Made by a program: the position numbers and the translations under genes. Positions 12,679 to 12,747 of a stretch of DNA of 12,747 nt are shown piece after piece (position 1 is the first letter of the stretch; every line of letters begins with the position of its first letter). The DNA is taken from positions 1 to 12,747 of the forward strand of contig JAUWOV010000054.1 in assembly GCA_030611945.1 (NCBI GenBank). Direction: 5' to 3'. This DNA comes from a bacterium. GTDB taxonomy: Bacteria; JAHJDO01. The notes beneath the pieces are model-generated. The model searched no databases. It had not been told where the DNA came from and was given only the letters and a program-made list of their open reading frames with translations.

Positions 12679-12747
12679 ACTTATTTCTGCCAAGAATTTC
12701 CTTTCAAATCACTATAATTCACTCAAAGAACGTTTTATGCCTGGTTT

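Noticed and set aside
12713-12718. Perfect TATAAT on the plus strand near the right edge
   Set aside because: No acceptable -35 box 16-18 bases upstream and no gene start visible before the window ends.

Overview
The window is AT-rich chromosomal DNA from an uncultured-type bacterium with a Gram-negative style of envelope: a RodZ-like protein, an NlpC/P60 lipoprotein and an NfeD-type membrane protease. The three short repeat families scattered among housekeeping genes, plus the gene style, remind me of Omnitrophota (OP3) and similar candidate phyla. That placement is inference; no rRNA or tRNA gene is visible to test it. Nearly all the DNA is coding.

Layout. 1-564 (-): 5' part of a secreted ClpP-class/NfeD-type serine protease, with its own TTGACA-type promoter. 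750-959 (-): small DUF2007 protein. 1054-1464: DUF559 endonuclease-like gene whose start and stop codons lie inside flanking inverted hairpin repeats. A further repeat copy at about 1494-1545 forms the 3' end of pgpA. 1525-6693 (-): a tightly packed operon read right to left, pheS-pheT-(short coiled coil)-rodZ-like-pgsA-pgpA, driven by a promoter at 6732-6759. 6781-6873: a dispersed repeat of the 'GTCATTGCGAG' type in the divergent intergenic region. 6923-10135 (+): dprA-topA. 10127-12572 (-): an NlpC/P60 lipoprotein peptidase followed by a Gfo/Idh/MocA oxidoreductase, convergent with topA and overlapping it by 9 bases.

How the genes work together. PheS and PheT are the two subunits of phenylalanyl-tRNA synthetase. 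The same transcript appears to carry a possible cell-division/morphogenesis coiled coil, RodZ, and the last two steps of phosphatidylglycerol synthesis (PgsA then PgpA), so translation, cell shape and membrane lipid supply are co-expressed. DprA and TopA are DNA-handling proteins, and the dprA-topA order is common in bacteria. The lipoprotein and oxidoreductase form a separate two-gene unit of unknown substrate.

The most unusual theme is repeats writing protein ends. Hairpin repeats supply the identical C-terminal LTLTLS of two unrelated proteins (DUF559 and PgpA) and the initiation region of the DUF559 gene. A different dispersed repeat encodes most of the signal peptide of the NlpC/P60 lipoprotein. 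PheT also lacks the EMAP-II-like tRNA-binding domain usual in bacteria. I did not find a clearly new multi-gene defence or mobile system; the DUF559 cassette is the closest candidate.
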